Assembly: GCA_028819345.1 (NCBI GenBank)
Contig: JAPPLW010000070.1
Span: 1 to 63,255 of the forward strand
Reading direction: 5' to 3'
Source: a bacterium
Lineage (GTDB): Bacteria; Actinomycetota; Acidimicrobiia; Spongiisociales; ZC4RG35
Length of the DNA stretch: 63,255 nucleotides
Below the pieces are notes generated by a model. It ran no database searches. It had not been told where the DNA came from and saw only the letters and a list, made by a program, of their open reading frames with translations. Shown one piece after another: positions 9,232 to 17,136 of this stretch (position 1 is its first letter; the number at the start of each line of letters is the position of its first letter). The position numbers and the translations under genes are program-made.

Positions 9232-9587
9232 CAAGCGGGCAGCCAACCGCTGCTCGATCAGCCGAGTCGCAGATCGGCCAAGGGTACGACCTTGTTCGCG
9301 TATAGCGGGCGCGAACAATCCTCTAGCCCCACTGCGACCTTTCTATCAGCTCACGGAACCCGGAAACAACCGGCTCTCAACGCTCGGCCTCTCTCCGTAC
9401 CTCACGCCGACAGCAGAAGTGACACTTCACTTTACTAACTATACCGTGAGCTGGTAAAACACCCCTCTTCCTAGCGGAGGCGGACGACCAGGAAACTCAG
9501 CACCTTGCCTTTATCAAAGACGATAGAAAAACTGATAATGGAAGAAGCCAATAACGCTGTGACCTGCGGAAATAGTGGTTATAGGCG
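9232..9587. other. Gene-less stretch between tcmP and tRNA-Asn
   Basis: About 355 bases with no convincing coding sequence on either strand; the short open frames here lack ribosome-binding sites and recognisable protein features. It lies immediately beyond the 3' end of the tRNA-Asn gene (which reads leftward), the position where an integration scar would be expected. I saw no long repeat of the tRNA 3' end and no integrase. Confidence 0.6.
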
Positions 9588-9661
9588 CTCCGGGGGTGGG
9601 ACTCGAACCCACAACCTTCGGGTTAACAGCCCGCCGCTCTGCCGAATTGAGCTACCCCGGA
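9588..9661 (-). tRNA. tRNA-Asn (GTT)
   Basis: On the minus strand the acceptor arms TCCGGGG and CCCCGGA pair over 7 bp. The T arm contains GGTTCGAGTCCC-like sequence and the anticodon loop reads CTGTTAA, giving GTT for asparagine. CCA is not encoded. The 3' end points toward the accessory block to its left, a classic chromosomal integration target orientation. Open reading frames crossing this gene on either strand are artefacts. Confidence 0.93.
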
Positions 9662-9811
9662 AAGAGTGGTCACAGCGACCGGACGCCGCCGGCCTGCCGG
9701 ATCAAGTGTAGACGGACGGGGCATGAGGAAGTCTCCCTTTGTCCCGGTGGGCGGTCCCCTGGGGAAGGAAGTCCACATAGGGTGTTTCTGCGCGTAACAT
9801 CAGGACTGTCA

Positions 9812-10306
9812 ATGAGAAGGCGACTGGCGGTTACGGGTGCGGCGCTGGCCTTGCTGGCCGCCGCCTGCGGTTCCGGCGGGGAGTCCGAACCGGTTTCGGC
9901 CACCGTTCCCGAAACCCTGGAGTGGATCACCCCCGAGGAACTGACCGGGAAACTGTCGACGGGTGGCGCGGCGGTGGTGAACTTCTGGGCCTCCTGGTGT
10001 GGACCGTGCCGGGCGGAGGCACCGGTGTTGCGCCGGGCTCATGAGGAATACGGCCGGCAGGTGCGGTTTATCGGCGTGGCGGTGGACGACACGCCCTCCG
10101 ACGCCTTCGCCTTCATGGAGTCACATGGCATTGCCTTCGAGAACTATCTGTCGGAGGGGAATCAAATGATGGCCCAGTACGAGGCCTTCGGAATCCCATT
10201 CACCGTGTTCACCGATACGGCGGGGGAGGTCCTCTACGTACACCGGGGCATCATCGACGAGGGAACTCTCAGCCTTTGGAGCGATGAACTCTCCCGTCTC
10301 GGCTGA
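9812..10306 (+). CDS. TlpA-like thioredoxin-fold lipoprotein
   Basis: 164 aa. A basic start (MRRR), hydrophobic stretch and lipobox ending in AAAC around residue 16 mark a lipoprotein signal, so the protein should be anchored on the outer face of the membrane. The thioredoxin fold has WCGPC as redox site (FWASWCGPC), with the cis-proline region GIPFTVF downstream. The family (TlpA/ResA/thiol-disulfide oxidoreductase) reduces or exchanges disulfides in exported proteins or during cytochrome c maturation; no cytochrome genes are nearby, so the partner is unknown. ATG 9812 was chosen because longer versions of the frame run into the tRNA-Asn gene. Confidence 0.88.
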   Translation: MRRRLAVTGAALALLAAACGSGGESEPVSATVPETLEWITPEELTGKLSTGGAAVVNFWASWCGPCRAEAPVLRRAHEEYGRQVRFIGVAVDDTPSDAFAFMESHGIAFENYLSEGNQMMAQYEAFGIPFTVFTDTAGEVLYVHRGIIDEGTLSLWSDELSRLG

Positions 10307-10514
10307 GACCGAGCCGATAGCAAAATGTCCCCTGGTTCGAGCATTGGCGGATCAGCCCTTGCGAAAACAATTCGAATGTCGGGGAAAGTACCGATGCTCG
10401 AGGGTTGCTGTTGTCTCACCCCCGGTGCAAGGTGTTAGACAGTCGCATCACCTCTCGGTCCGATCCGGCGTCGTTCGGGCCGCTGGCAGGGATCATATTC
10501 CTCGAGACCCGCAC

Positions 10515-10534
10515 CTCCGCCGGGACCGGCGGAG
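10515..10534. repeat. GC-rich hairpin
   Basis: CTCCGCCG and CGGCGGAG form an 8-bp stem with a 4-nt GGAC loop, 208 nt downstream of the TlpA-like gene. No T-run follows, so it is not a canonical intrinsic terminator; it could stall polymerase or stabilise the transcript end. Confidence 0.5.
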
Positions 10535-10598
10535 CGCGTCTCAACCAACGGAACGGTGGCGGTGGGGGTGGGCCCGGAGGGGAGGAAAATCGCCATGG

Positions 10599-10628
10599 TT
10601 TTCGCGGGTTAGTGATGTTTTTCGCGGG
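10599..10628. repeat. Two direct repeats of TTTTCGCGGG at 20-bp spacing
   Basis: Identical 10-mers start at 10599 and 10619, two helical turns apart and 30-60 nt before the Lgt-like gene. The geometry suits a dimeric or tandem-binding regulator, but nothing else supports an operator. Confidence 0.4.
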
Positions 10629-10657
10629 GATTGGGTTCGGAGAAACGGGGCCCTGAG

Positions 10658-11332
10658 ATGGACCTGACTGTTCTGGGAAGGTCGGTTGGGGCGATGGCCG
10701 CCGCCGCTTTGGCGCTGTGGGTGTTGAGGAGGATCCGCTCGGAGGTTGTCGGGGACCCGTTCAATGACCTCCTGGGCGCCGTTCTGGTGGGGATAGGAGT
10801 GGGACGACTCTCCTATCTGTGGGCGGAGGGAGTCAACGTGTTTGCCGACCCGATCGAGTTGATCCTGGTGCGAGGGGGCATCTCCCCGGTTCCGGCCGCG
10901 GCGGGTGCCGTCGCCTTTCTGGCTTGGACTTCTCGCTCCGACCTCGCGAACCGGATGGACTACCTGGCGCCGGCGGCCCTGAGCGGCATCGCCGTGTGGG
11001 AGGCGGGATGCTGGTGGCAGGGCGCCTGTTTGGGGTCGCCCTCGGGGCTGTGGTGGGCCATGGCCCTGCCCGGCAGCGAACTGACCCGCCACCCGGTGGG
11101 CCTGTACGCGGCCGTGCTGTTCGCCGGGGCGGCGGTCTGGCTGTTGGTCCGGCCTCTTCCGTGGAAGGGTGCGACCGCTGCCATGGCGCTGGGATGGGCT
11201 GCGGCGGTCCGATCGATTGTCCCCATCTGGTCGGTCGGGGGGTGGTCGGACCGGGGATGGTGGTACCTGGTAGGGGTGGTCCTCGGGGTGGGTGGCGTTG
11301 TCGCGACGCGATCGAGAGCCCAGGGCCGCTGA
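10658..11332 (+). CDS. Divergent Lgt-like (prolipoprotein diacylglyceryl transferase family) membrane protein
   Basis: 224 aa, about six or seven membrane segments. The order of segments matches Lgt: GRLSYLW, DPIELILVRGGIS, DYLAPAALSGIAVWEAGCWW, a GSPSGLWWAMALPG stretch and RHPVGLYAA, aligning with the Lgt blocks GRIGNF..GEL.G..T and RHPsQLYE. However, the HGG histidine segment of true Lgt reads SPVPAAAG here and the Asn residues of the Lgt signature loop are replaced. It therefore looks like a catalytically altered or repurposed Lgt paralogue rather than the housekeeping enzyme; proximity to a lipoprotein gene is suggestive only. ATG 10658 was preferred over TTG 10631. Confidence 0.6.
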   Translation: MDLTVLGRSVGAMAAAALALWVLRRIRSEVVGDPFNDLLGAVLVGIGVGRLSYLWAEGVNVFADPIELILVRGGISPVPAAAGAVAFLAWTSRSDLANRMDYLAPAALSGIAVWEAGCWWQGACLGSPSGLWWAMALPGSELTRHPVGLYAAVLFAGAAVWLLVRPLPWKGATAAMALGWAAAVRSIVPIWSVGGWSDRGWWYLVGVVLGVGGVVATRSRAQGR

Positions 11333-11585
11333 GAAGAGCTGAAGCTCCATTGGGGGCTTGATTCCCCAAGACTCCCAGGATGGAGGTAGGGGGGATCAGA
11401 GGAGAGAACGGAGTGGGGAAACAAACGCTGACCTGGCACAAACCGGGCTGTGCGAAAGGGGGGTTCACACGTGCGCGGCCCACACCTTGGATAAGGACGC
11501 GATAGTGGCCGATGGCCATCGCCTGTCGATGAGTGCTGCCTCGGAGTCAGGCATGGCCATCTCGGACTCCAAAAGGAGAGGGAAT

Positions 11586-12665
11586 ATGAAAGCAACGCTC
11601 GAACGCCACAGGTTCAACAGCATCCTGCGGAGAATCTCGGCCGCGGTGGGCACGGCCGCGCCCACGATTGTGACGGTCTCCGAGGGAGGAATCGATCTGG
11701 AGGCCTTCGGAAGGGAGGCGATCATGTACTGCCGGTTGGATGCCTCGGTGGAGGATCCTGGCGCCGCAGAGGTGATGCTCCGCCAGATGGTCTCGGTCGT
11801 GAAGTCTCTCCCGAACGGGAAGGTGGTCCTGGAAAGCGACAACCCGGGGTTGGTCATCTCGGGTGGCGGCACCCGGGTCGTCATAAACGAAGGCGACGAA
11901 CTCTGTGGGGTTGTTCCTCCCGAGCCGGCGGGTTACCTGGAGGCGATTGACGGAGAACTTCTTCGGTCCTCCCTCGATGGGGTTGTTCCCGCCGCGGCGA
12001 CCGACAATCATCCCATCTTCGGATCGGTGCGATTCGACAAGTCCGAGGGGAACCTGCGGTTGGTTGCCTCCGACACGTTCCGGTTGGCGGTTCGAGATCT
12101 CCCAGGTGTTGTCTCCCCGGGGGTCTTCTCGGTGAATGCCCGGGTGCTGAAGCGGATGCTGCGGTCCTTCGGGAAGGCCTCTGAATACCGGATCCGCGTG
12201 GCGGACGGTCACGTGTGGTTCTCCGTGGATGGGATCGGGGAGATGGGAGTGGTCTGCGACTGGTCTGAGTATCCCCGCTATCGAGGGTGGGCGCCCCCCT
12301 GGGAGGCGCGAATCCTGTGCGAACGAGCCCCGCTACGGGATCTGGCTTCCCGGGTGGTGGCCCTGGACAGGAAGTCACCCGCCCCGGTCAAGCTGACGTT
12401 CTCTCCCGGGGGGATCGAGTTCACCGCCAAGTCCCCGGCCGGGATGGTGAGTGGGTTCCTCGAAGCGGAGAACGCTGCGCTGCCCGGGGAAGTGACGCTC
12501 CGCTTCAACTCGCTGTTCCTGTCCGACGCCCTTTCGAACCTGATCTCCGACAAGACAGAGATATGTCTGGCCGAGGACCCGCTGGCTCGCCCCAAGCCTG
12601 TGCGGATCGGCGACGGACGCCACTCAGAGGCTTGGAACCTGGTGATGCCCATGCGCGCCGGTTGA
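11586..12665 (+). CDS. DNA polymerase III beta (sliding clamp) paralogue
   Basis: 359 aa, the size of a bacterial beta clamp. Matches include VASDTFRLAVRDL (clamp segment SYRLAVR), VNARVLKRMLRSFG, a YPRYRG motif equivalent to FPNYR, and the C-terminal VMPMR that ends most beta subunits. Conservation is loose overall, and the gene is not beside dnaA, recF or gyrB, where housekeeping dnaN normally lies. It is therefore more likely a second, divergent clamp that tethers a polymerase, repair enzyme or methyltransferase to DNA. The start is ATG 11586 after AAAAGGAGAGG; the frame upstream is open but lacks clamp sequence. A gene for an adenine methyltransferase follows after 78 nt. Confidence 0.75.
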   Translation: MKATLERHRFNSILRRISAAVGTAAPTIVTVSEGGIDLEAFGREAIMYCRLDASVEDPGAAEVMLRQMVSVVKSLPNGKVVLESDNPGLVISGGGTRVVINEGDELCGVVPPEPAGYLEAIDGELLRSSLDGVVPAAATDNHPIFGSVRFDKSEGNLRLVASDTFRLAVRDLPGVVSPGVFSVNARVLKRMLRSFGKASEYRIRVADGHVWFSVDGIGEMGVVCDWSEYPRYRGWAPPWEARILCERAPLRDLASRVVALDRKSPAPVKLTFSPGGIEFTAKSPAGMVSGFLEAENAALPGEVTLRFNSLFLSDALSNLISDKTEICLAEDPLARPKPVRIGDGRHSEAWNLVMPMRAG

Positions 12666-12743
12666 GAACGAGGGGGCCGACGGGCGGCCCCGACGGGGAT
12701 GCGGCTCGGGCGAGGCCGCGGCAGTTAAAGTCGAGTAGCGAAG

Positions 12744-13337
12744 ATGAAGGCGTTTCCCGAACTCCCGGACTCCCGGTTCGGGATCATCTATGCAGACCCG
12801 CCCTGGGACTACCGGGGCCAACTGCAGCACGCCGGGGTGGGCTCGGGAGACACCGGAGGGGCGGTCCGGCACTATCCCACCGTCGGGCTCTCCGACTTGA
12901 AGAAGCTTGATGTAGCCGGGATCGCCGAAGACGACTGCCTGCTGTTCATGTGGGCGACGAACCCTCACCTCGACCAGGCGATCGAACTGGGCAGGGCCTG
13001 GGACTTCCAGTGGGCCACGGTGGCTTTCGTGTGGGACAAAGAGCGAGTGAATCCCGGGTTCTACACCCTGAGCCAATGCGAGCTGTGCCTGGTATTCAAA
13101 AGGGGGCGGATACCCGCGCCGCGGGGAGCGAGGAACGTCCGGCAGTTCGTGCGCAGCAGGCGGGGCTCCCACTCCGAGAAGCCCGCGGAGGTCAGAAGGC
13201 GGATCGAAGCCATGTTCCCCACCCAGAGCAAGATCGAGTTGTTCGCCCGCACCAAGACCGAGGGGTGGAGCAGTTGGGGATTGGAAGTCATGGATCCATC
13301 GCAGGTTCCCTCCCCAGATGCCCGGCCGAGCCCATAA
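12744..13337 (+). CDS. MT-A70 family N6-adenine methyltransferase (orphan)
   Basis: 197 aa. The catalytic DPPW motif appears near residue 18 in IIYADPPWDY, followed by the family blocks LLFMWATNPHL, FVWDKERVNPG, and the SAM-binding end of the fold near KIELFART and GWSSWGLEV. The compact size and motif order match bacterial/phage MT-A70 DNA adenine methyltransferases. No cognate nuclease is adjacent, so it is an orphan methyltransferase, perhaps epigenetic or phage-derived. ATG 12744 is 78 nt after the clamp paralogue on the same strand; the two may form a transcription unit. Target sequence cannot be read from the protein. Confidence 0.88.
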   Translation: MKAFPELPDSRFGIIYADPPWDYRGQLQHAGVGSGDTGGAVRHYPTVGLSDLKKLDVAGIAEDDCLLFMWATNPHLDQAIELGRAWDFQWATVAFVWDKERVNPGFYTLSQCELCLVFKRGRIPAPRGARNVRQFVRSRRGSHSEKPAEVRRRIEAMFPTQSKIELFARTKTEGWSSWGLEVMDPSQVPSPDARPSP

Positions 13338-13453
13338 AAACCCCCTGTCCTCGCAGGCCAGAGCGTGGGTCCCGTGTTAATGTTCCTAGAACTAGACGTA
13401 AGGTTCCCTTCCTAGCCGACAGGAGACGCGATAGCCGGCGAGAGGAGAGAAGA

Positions 13454-14350
13454 ATGGATGTGATGTATTCGTCCGTGAGTCCGCCCCGCTATACAGCAAA
13501 GGGCAGGCTGGAACGAAAATACTACGAGCGGGAGTTGCGCAGACTGCAGGAAGAGTTGGCGATGCTCCAGAGATGGATAGTCAATCGGGGTCTCAGAGTC
13601 CTGGTCATCTGCGAGGGACGCGACGCGGCCGGCAAGGGAGGCGTGATCAAGCGTATAGTCGAACGACTGAATCCCCGCGTGTGTCGGGTGGTGGCACTGG
13701 GGGTTCCCACCGAGCGCGAGCAGACCCAATGGTATTTCCAGCGATACGTGGCTCATCTACCGGCGGCGGGAGAGATGGTGCTTTTCGACCGCAGTTGGTA
13801 TAACCGGGCGGGCGTGGAGCGGGTGATGGGGTTTTGCACCGAACAGGAGTATCAGGAGTTTCTGGTGACTTGTCCCCAATTCGAGCGAATGCTGATCCGT
13901 TCCGGCATCCAGATAATCAAGTACTGGTTCTCGGTGAGCGACGAGGAGCAGGAACGGCGGTTCCAGGCGCGGCTCACCGATCCCCGGCGCAGGTGGAAGC
14001 TGAGTCCAATGGATCTGGAGTCCAGGAAGCGTTGGGTCGACTACTCGAGGGCGAAGGACAATATGTTCGTCCATACCGACATCATCGACTGTCGATGGAA
14101 TGTTGTGAACGCCGATGACAAACGCCGTGCTCGGCTCAACTGCATCAGCCATCTGCTGCGCAGCATCCCCTACCACGAGGTGGACGTTCCTGAACTCAGT
14201 CTTCCGGATCGGCAAAGCGGGGAGCAATACGTTCGCCCGCCCATCACCGAACAAGCCTTCGTTCCCGATCTCTATGTCCCCCAACCAGGGTCAAAGACCA
14301 GGAAGCCGAAGAAACAGAAGGAGCAGGCGGTCTCGGCAACGGCGGTCTGA
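13454..14350 (+). CDS. ppk2: Polyphosphate kinase 2 family protein
   Basis: 298 aa. PPK2 enzymes use polyphosphate to phosphorylate nucleotides. Diagnostic segments are Walker A GRDAAGKGG near residue 53, the ERGQWYFQRY-type block (here REQTQWYFQRYV), the Walker B/catalytic FDRSWYNRAGVE, the lid-region FQARLTDPRRRWKLSPMD, and WVDYSRAKDNM. The C-terminal ~20 residues are a Lys-rich tail. ATG 13454 is preceded by GAGGAGAG at a good distance; longer versions of the frame overlap the MT-A70 gene and lack family similarity. Whether it prefers mono- or diphosphate nucleotides cannot be decided here. Confidence 0.92.
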   Translation: MDVMYSSVSPPRYTAKGRLERKYYERELRRLQEELAMLQRWIVNRGLRVLVICEGRDAAGKGGVIKRIVERLNPRVCRVVALGVPTEREQTQWYFQRYVAHLPAAGEMVLFDRSWYNRAGVERVMGFCTEQEYQEFLVTCPQFERMLIRSGIQIIKYWFSVSDEEQERRFQARLTDPRRRWKLSPMDLESRKRWVDYSRAKDNMFVHTDIIDCRWNVVNADDKRRARLNCISHLLRSIPYHEVDVPELSLPDRQSGEQYVRPPITEQAFVPDLYVPQPGSKTRKPKKQKEQAVSATAV

Positions 14351-14572
14351 ACCCGGACCGGCTTCGAGGGAAGCGCCGGACCAAGTAGGACGTGCCAGAG
14401 CGGCGCCTAGACATGCGGCGGTTTTGAGAAGAGAAGATGCCACGGGTGAGATGATCGACCAGGTTGCCAACGGGTCGCGGGTTGCTAGCGGAATGTTCCT
14501 GGGCGCGCCAGGCGGGAGACGCGTTCTCAATGCCGGCACCGCCGCTTTGGCCATGGTTACCTGGTCTTAGCC

Positions 14573-15805
14573 ATGGGACACTCGCCGTTGCTTGCTGGCC
14601 GCAAACCATCAGTTGTCGTTGTGGGCGCGGGCATATTCGGTCTGTCGGGAGCGTTGGAGTTGGAGGAGAGGGGATACGGGGTCACCGTGGTCAATGCCGG
14701 CCCCATACCACATCCCTCTGCGGCCTCCAACGACGTGAGCCGGATGGTGAGGATGGACTACGGGACCGATCGGCTGCATTGTCGTCTGGGCAGTGAGGCT
14801 ATAGACGGTTGGCACCGGTGGAATGCACGGTGGGGACGGGACCTGTACCACCAGGACGGTCTGCTGTTCCTCAGCAGCAGACCGTTGGAAGAGGAGGGTT
14901 TCGAGGGCGATTCCTACCGCACCCTCTCCGAGGAGGGTTGGAGTCCGGAGAGACTGGGTTCAGCGGAGATCGCTACCCGGTATCCCGGATGGAATTCCGA
15001 CTACTACGTAGACGGATATTTCAACCAGAGGGGCGGTTGGGCAGAGGCAGGATCGGTTGTTGGCCTGCTGGCGGGGGAGGCCGAGGCAAGGGGCATCTGT
15101 ATGAAGACGGCGAAGGTGTCGTCGATCAGCCGGGGGAACGGGCACGTCTCGGGGGTGATCATCGAGGATGGGACGGAAATCCGGGCTGATCGGGTGGTGG
15201 TGGCGGCCGGAGTGTGGACTCCCTCGCTTCTTCCCGAGCTGGACGGGTTCCTCCGACTGTCAGGCCAGCCGATTCTCTACTTCAAGCCGGCCGACCCGGA
15301 ACCTTTCCGACCTCCCCTATTCCCGCCTTGGGGGGCAGACATCGCCACCACCGGCTGGTACGGGTTCCCGGCCAACCGGGAGGGGATAGTCAAGATCGGC
15401 GTCCACGGTCCCGGATACACCGTCACGCCCGATGCACCCCGCGTGCCGCCCGGGGACGAGGACAAAGCACGTTGCCGGGACTTCCTTTCGCATTCCCTGC
15501 CGGCCCTGGCGGACGCCCCTCTCAATGCCCTGAAGATGTGCGTCTACACCGACACCTTCGACGGAGACTTCCTGATCAGCCGCCATCCGGAAGTCGAGGG
15601 CCTGACCGTAGCCAGCGGCGGCAGCGGCCACGGCTTCAAGTTCGGCCCCGTACTAGGCCGGCTCATCGCCGACGCAGTCGAAGGAACTCCCAACCCCTAC
15701 CTGGACCGCTACGCCTGGAGGCCTGTGGGCGACCCAGCCACCGAAGCCTCAAGGTACGCGGGTGAACAACCCGGCACTACCAAGGCTCAGTCGTTGGAGG
15801 TGTGA
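14573..15805 (+). CDS. FAD-dependent oxidoreductase, DAO / sarcosine oxidase-like
   Basis: 410 aa. The N-terminal dinucleotide-binding motif VVVGAGIFGLSGALELEERG near residue 14 and the C-terminal GGSGHGFKFGPVLGRLIAD block define the DAO superfamily. Length and the later CVYTDTFDGDFLISRHP motif resemble monomeric sarcosine oxidase, N-methyltryptophan oxidase and fructosyl-amino-acid oxidase, which oxidise secondary amino acids and release hydrogen peroxide. The covalent-FAD cysteine of that group may be the Cys of KMCVYTDT. The substrate is not predictable. The gene is 222 nt from PPK2 and its end overlaps the convergent HsdR-N-type gene by 19 nt. Confidence 0.85.
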   Translation: MGHSPLLAGRKPSVVVVGAGIFGLSGALELEERGYGVTVVNAGPIPHPSAASNDVSRMVRMDYGTDRLHCRLGSEAIDGWHRWNARWGRDLYHQDGLLFLSSRPLEEEGFEGDSYRTLSEEGWSPERLGSAEIATRYPGWNSDYYVDGYFNQRGGWAEAGSVVGLLAGEAEARGICMKTAKVSSISRGNGHVSGVIIEDGTEIRADRVVVAAGVWTPSLLPELDGFLRLSGQPILYFKPADPEPFRPPLFPPWGADIATTGWYGFPANREGIVKIGVHGPGYTVTPDAPRVPPGDEDKARCRDFLSHSLPALADAPLNALKMCVYTDTFDGDFLISRHPEVEGLTVASGGSGHGFKFGPVLGRLIADAVEGTPNPYLDRYAWRPVGDPATEASRYAGEQPGTTKAQSLEV

Positions 15806-16950
15806 ATGACCAGTTCGTCGGGATCGTGCCCGAATTCGCGGAGAAACAAGCGAGCTCGCTTTACGGTATCTTTTCGATCGAGATGCGTATCAATCCAGTA
15901 GTCGCCTAACTGGTATTTGGCGGCAGAGGGGTGAAAGTCCTTCTCATTCCTACTGATGTACTGGTGTTTCCTGCTGTCCTTAACAAACGGCTTATTGCTT
16001 ACTTTGTCTGCGAAGTTGTTCGGATGTCGGCTTTGTAGCTCGGCGACCACCGAGGTGAGCATTTCCCTGTAGCTTCCAACGGTTAGGGACTTTCCAAACA
16101 GGGTTGCCCCTTTAAACCTTGCCTTCGTTAAAGCAGCCTTCTTTCCCGGGGTGAGGCCAGCGGGATCGGCGGGGACGACAACCGGAGGCTCTGCAGGAGG
16201 GGGTTGCGGTGCTGAAGTTGGCAGCTTGGAGCCGGGTATCAGTGGTGGGGATGCGGGGGAAAGGTTGTCAAGGGGTGCTGTCCCACGGCTGTGGCTAATA
16301 GCTTCGTCAACGAGTGGTGCCAGCAACTTTAAATGGGATTTGGTCAGGGGTTTGATCCCAAGTCTTCTACCGATCAGCCTGAGCAACTCCTGAGAGGGAG
16401 AATGCAGTTCTTGCGTGACGATCTCGTTGACTCGCGTTCTGTATCGCTCCCTGCGGGCCTGTTCGTGGATAGTGCCCTGCTGGACAAGGCTTCTGGTCAG
16501 CGTCTCAAGGTGGTGGACATCGTTTTCTGTCAGATGTCTTAAGTCCGTACTGTGATAAGGCGTGGCGTCCATGACATTGGTCTTGTCCAGATCAGTGAAC
16601 AGCCAGTAAATGACCCCATTTGTAAGGATGCCGGCTATGACCTCCGAAAATGTGAAGTATGAACGTAACTGGTTGGTCTCTTTCTCGGAGAGTTTGACCC
16701 CAGCTCTTTTGGCTTCCACCGCCACTTTAACGTTTGCCTGTCCAGTCAGGACATAGTCAATCTTCCCACCAAGCTGAGTAGAGACCTCCAGCGTCACCTG
16801 TTCGGGATGGCTAGGGTCGTATCCAAGACACTGGAGCAACGGCTCGATCAAGCTGTTTTTAGTTTGTGCCTCGCTGTTCTTGATCTCTGGATATTCCTGG
16901 ACAAGTCCGGAAGCCCGTGTGGCATGCTCCTTGATCTCTTCCCTAAACAT
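15787..16950 (-). CDS. HsdR-N-type (type I restriction R-subunit N-domain) nuclease-like protein
   Basis: 387 aa. The N-terminal half is the HSDR_N fold: a NSLIEPLLQCLGY block, then a PD-(D/E)xK-like core with KIDYVL followed by VAVEAKR, where Asp and the E-x-K pair are candidate catalytic residues. A Pro-rich linker (near residues 235-285) leads to a C-terminal domain (TVGSYREMLTSVVAEL ... DYWIDTHLDRKDTVKRARLFL) that is often fused to such nucleases and has no established function. No helicase, HsdS or HsdM is present, so this is a stand-alone member. ATG 16950 has a TACAAT box 6 nt upstream and no clear SD, consistent with a leaderless message. Lower GC than its neighbours suggests transfer. 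Confidence 0.8.
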   Translation of the reverse strand: MFREEIKEHATRASGLVQEYPEIKNSEAQTKNSLIEPLLQCLGYDPSHPEQVTLEVSTQLGGKIDYVLTGQANVKVAVEAKRAGVKLSEKETNQLRSYFTFSEVIAGILTNGVIYWLFTDLDKTNVMDATPYHSTDLRHLTENDVHHLETLTRSLVQQGTIHEQARRERYRTRVNEIVTQELHSPSQELLRLIGRRLGIKPLTKSHLKLLAPLVDEAISHSRGTAPLDNLSPASPPLIPGSKLPTSAPQPPPAEPPVVVPADPAGLTPGKKAALTKARFKGATLFGKSLTVGSYREMLTSVVAELQSRHPNNFADKVSNKPFVKDSRKHQYISRNEKDFHPSAAKYQLGDYWIDTHLDRKDTVKRARLFLREFGHDPDELVIHTSND

Positions 16951-16956
16951 AGGGCC

Positions 16957-16962
16957 ATTGTA
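16957..16962 (-). promoter_or_regulatory. -10 box of the HsdR-N-type gene
   Basis: TACAAT on the minus strand lies 6 nt before ATG 16950, so transcription would begin at or next to the start codon. The -35 region is weak. Confidence 0.45.
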
Positions 16963-17100
16963 AGCGTCACTATGAAGGGTTCGCGAAGAACAAGTTGAAT
17001 CGTCGGTATAGGAAGGTCCCCGTAATGGGGTCAGGAGAGGATGGTACGGGCCTAACATCCTTATTTAGTGTTTGTTTTACCCACTTTGTATTATTATGCA

Positions 17101-17129
17101 TTGTATTGTCACACCCCCTGTGGTATAAT
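17101..17129 (+). promoter_or_regulatory. Promoter of the DUF222-HNH gene (leaderless)
   Basis: TTGTAT (17101-17106), 17-bp spacer, perfect TATAAT (17124-17129), then 7 nt to ATG 17137. The start codon is therefore the predicted transcription start. The surrounding ~60 bp are strikingly AT-rich for this genome. Confidence 0.7.
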
Positions 17130-17136
17130 GGTAGAC

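Larger units (their letters stand above)
10307..10657. other. Gene-less stretch with hairpin and paired direct repeat
   Basis: About 350 bases with no supported gene. It contains a perfect GC-rich hairpin (10515-10534) and two copies of TTTTCGCGGG exactly 20 bp apart (10599-10608 and 10619-10628) just before the next gene. A purine-rich run lies between them and the hairpin. Confidence 0.6.

Noticed and set aside
9505-9811. Open frames running through tRNA-Asn into the TlpA-like gene
   Set aside because: They translate the tRNA gene; the lipoprotein signal begins at ATG 9812.
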